Source of the DNA: Chitinophagales bacterium
Lineage (GTDB): Bacteria > Bacteroidota > Bacteroidia > Chitinophagales > UBA10324
Assembly: GCA_026786335.1 (NCBI GenBank)
Contig: JAJAYG010000205.1
Coordinates: forward strand, 1-6,774
DNA length: 6,774 nucleotides
Reading direction: 5' to 3'
Below are positions 5,726 to 6,774 of the stretch, in pieces. The notes under the pieces are model-generated. The model was not told the origin of the DNA and did no database searches. It worked only from the letters and a program-made list of their open reading frames with translations. The translations under genes were made by a program, and so were the position numbers. Position 1 is the stretch's first letter. Each line of letters opens with the position of its first letter.

Positions 5726-6774
5726 ATGAACAACGAATCGCCAATGTGGAGCTTGGAAAATATTTCTCAGTCAGTTCATCAATTTCTTTTTTCAAATTTC
5801 AATAATTCGATTGCAACATTATTGGAGTTAGTGATTGTTGGGTTGCTCGTGCTGTTGCTATTTGTGTTACTCGGTCTCACCTTCGTCTACATGGAAAGAA
5901 AAGTGAGTGCATTTATGCAGATGCGATTGGGACCCAATCGCGTGGGACCAAAAGGTTTATTGCAAGCACTTGCCGACACAGTTAAGTTATTAATGAAGGA
6001 AGGATTAACGCCACGAACTGCAGACAAGTTTCTTTTCAACCTCGCTCCTTTTATTGTGCTTTGTGTTTCCATGCTTGCGCTTGCACCACTGCCATTCGCA
6101 AAAGGATTTCAGATCTACGACATCAACATAGGTGTGTTTTATGTTTCAGCAGTTTCATCTATTTCTGTAATCGGAATCTTAATGGCTGGCTGGAGCAGCA
6201 ACAATAAATATTCTTTGCTTGGTGCTATGCGCAGCGGAGCGCAGATAGTTAGCTACGAACTTTCTGCAGGGCTTGCGATCATTGTAATTGTTGCACTCAC
6301 AGGCAGCATGAGGTTGAGTGATATAGTAATGAGTCAGCAAGATGGATGGTGGATTTTCAAAGGTCACATTCCTGCTATCATTGCTTTTATGATCTTTATG
6401 ATTGCAGGAACAGCAGAATTAAATCGCGCTCCGTTTGATATGGCAGAATCGGAATCAGAACTTACAGCAGGTTTTCATACTGAGTACACAGGAATGAAAT
6501 TCGCAATGTTCTTTTTAGCTGAGTATGTAAACATGTTTATTGTTTGCGGAATTGGAGCCACACTTTTTCTTGGAGGATGGATGCCATTTCACATTGGCAA
6601 TTTTTCTGCCTTTAATCAAATAATGGATTTTATTCCTTCCATCATTTGGTTTTTTGGGAAAACATTTTTTCTTGTATTTGTAATGATGTGGTTTAGGTGG
6701 ACGTTTCCGCGATTACGTATTGATCAGTTGCTGACTTTGGAATGGAAATATTTAATGCCGATAAGTTTAATGAA
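5726..6774 (+). CDS. nuoH: NADH-quinone oxidoreductase subunit H (complex I, ND1 homologue), 3' truncated by window end
   Basis: Integral membrane subunit that anchors the peripheral arm and lines the quinone entry channel and first proton path. The frame from ATG 5726 is open to the window edge, giving 349 residues; family members are usually about 325-360 or slightly longer, so only a short C-terminal piece should be missing. About eight membrane segments are visible, the first at about 32-54. Family signatures are YMERKVSAFMQMRLGPNRVGP (about 55-75), the long acidic loop AELNRAPFDMAESESELTAGF with HTEY (about 230-254), and FPRLRIDQLLTLEWK near the end. An ATG at 5744 (Met7) is an alternative start; neither has a Shine-Dalgarno sequence. 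Direct succession to nuoD resembles 11-subunit complex I loci that lack nuoEFG. nuoI and the remaining membrane subunits are expected downstream. Confidence 0.95.
   Translation, partial: MNNESPMWSLENISQSVHQFLFSNFNNSIATLLELVIVGLLVLLLFVLLGLTFVYMERKVSAFMQMRLGPNRVGPKGLLQALADTVKLLMKEGLTPRTADKFLFNLAPFIVLCVSMLALAPLPFAKGFQIYDINIGVFYVSAVSSISVIGILMAGWSSNNKYSLLGAMRSGAQIVSYELSAGLAIIVIVALTGSMRLSDIVMSQQDGWWIFKGHIPAIIAFMIFMIAGTAELNRAPFDMAESESELTAGFHTEYTGMKFAMFFLAEYVNMFIVCGIGATLFLGGWMPFHIGNFSAFNQIMDFIPSIIWFFGKTFFLVFVMMWFRWTFPRLRIDQLLTLEWKYLMPISLM

Overview
The window looks like part of a chromosome from a member of the Bacteroidota. A Chitinophagales or Sphingobacteria-like lineage is a reasonable guess, but the genus cannot be read from the sequence. 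Supporting signs are moderately AT-rich DNA, start codons without clear Shine-Dalgarno sequences but often with A/T-rich leaders, an exact TAnnTTTG promoter box ahead of nuoA, and gene gaps filled with short degenerate repeats of a kind I associate with that phylum.

All five protein genes lie on the + strand. From left to right they are: a 5'-truncated alpha subunit of a molybdenum/tungsten formate dehydrogenase (2-2518); an intrinsic terminator and then a candidate promoter (about 2547-2633); and the complex I genes nuoA (2653-3003), nuoB (3168-3725), nuoC (4070-4522), nuoD (4519-5652) and nuoH (5726 to the window edge, 3' end cut). The gaps hold two repeat-rich blocks. One is a 7-bp-periodic tract with a 16-bp palindrome, between nuoA and nuoB. 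The other is a pair of 60-bp REP-like units with nested hairpins, between nuoB and nuoC.

NuoA and NuoH belong to the membrane arm of complex I. NuoB, NuoC and NuoD form the connecting quinone-reducing module. The genes of the NADH-oxidising module (nuoE, nuoF, nuoG), which usually sit between nuoD and nuoH, are absent there, and nuoH follows nuoD after only 73 bp. Just upstream of nuoA, the formate dehydrogenase keeps the NuoG-like iron-sulfur front end together with an apparently intact catalytic molybdopterin site. The main hypothesis is that this organism has an 11-subunit-type complex I core that receives electrons from a formate dehydrogenase module, or from another donor, instead of a standard NuoEFG. 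The terminator and promoter between the two show that they are probably separate transcription units, so a physical link between the enzymes is inference. The genes beyond both window edges would settle it.
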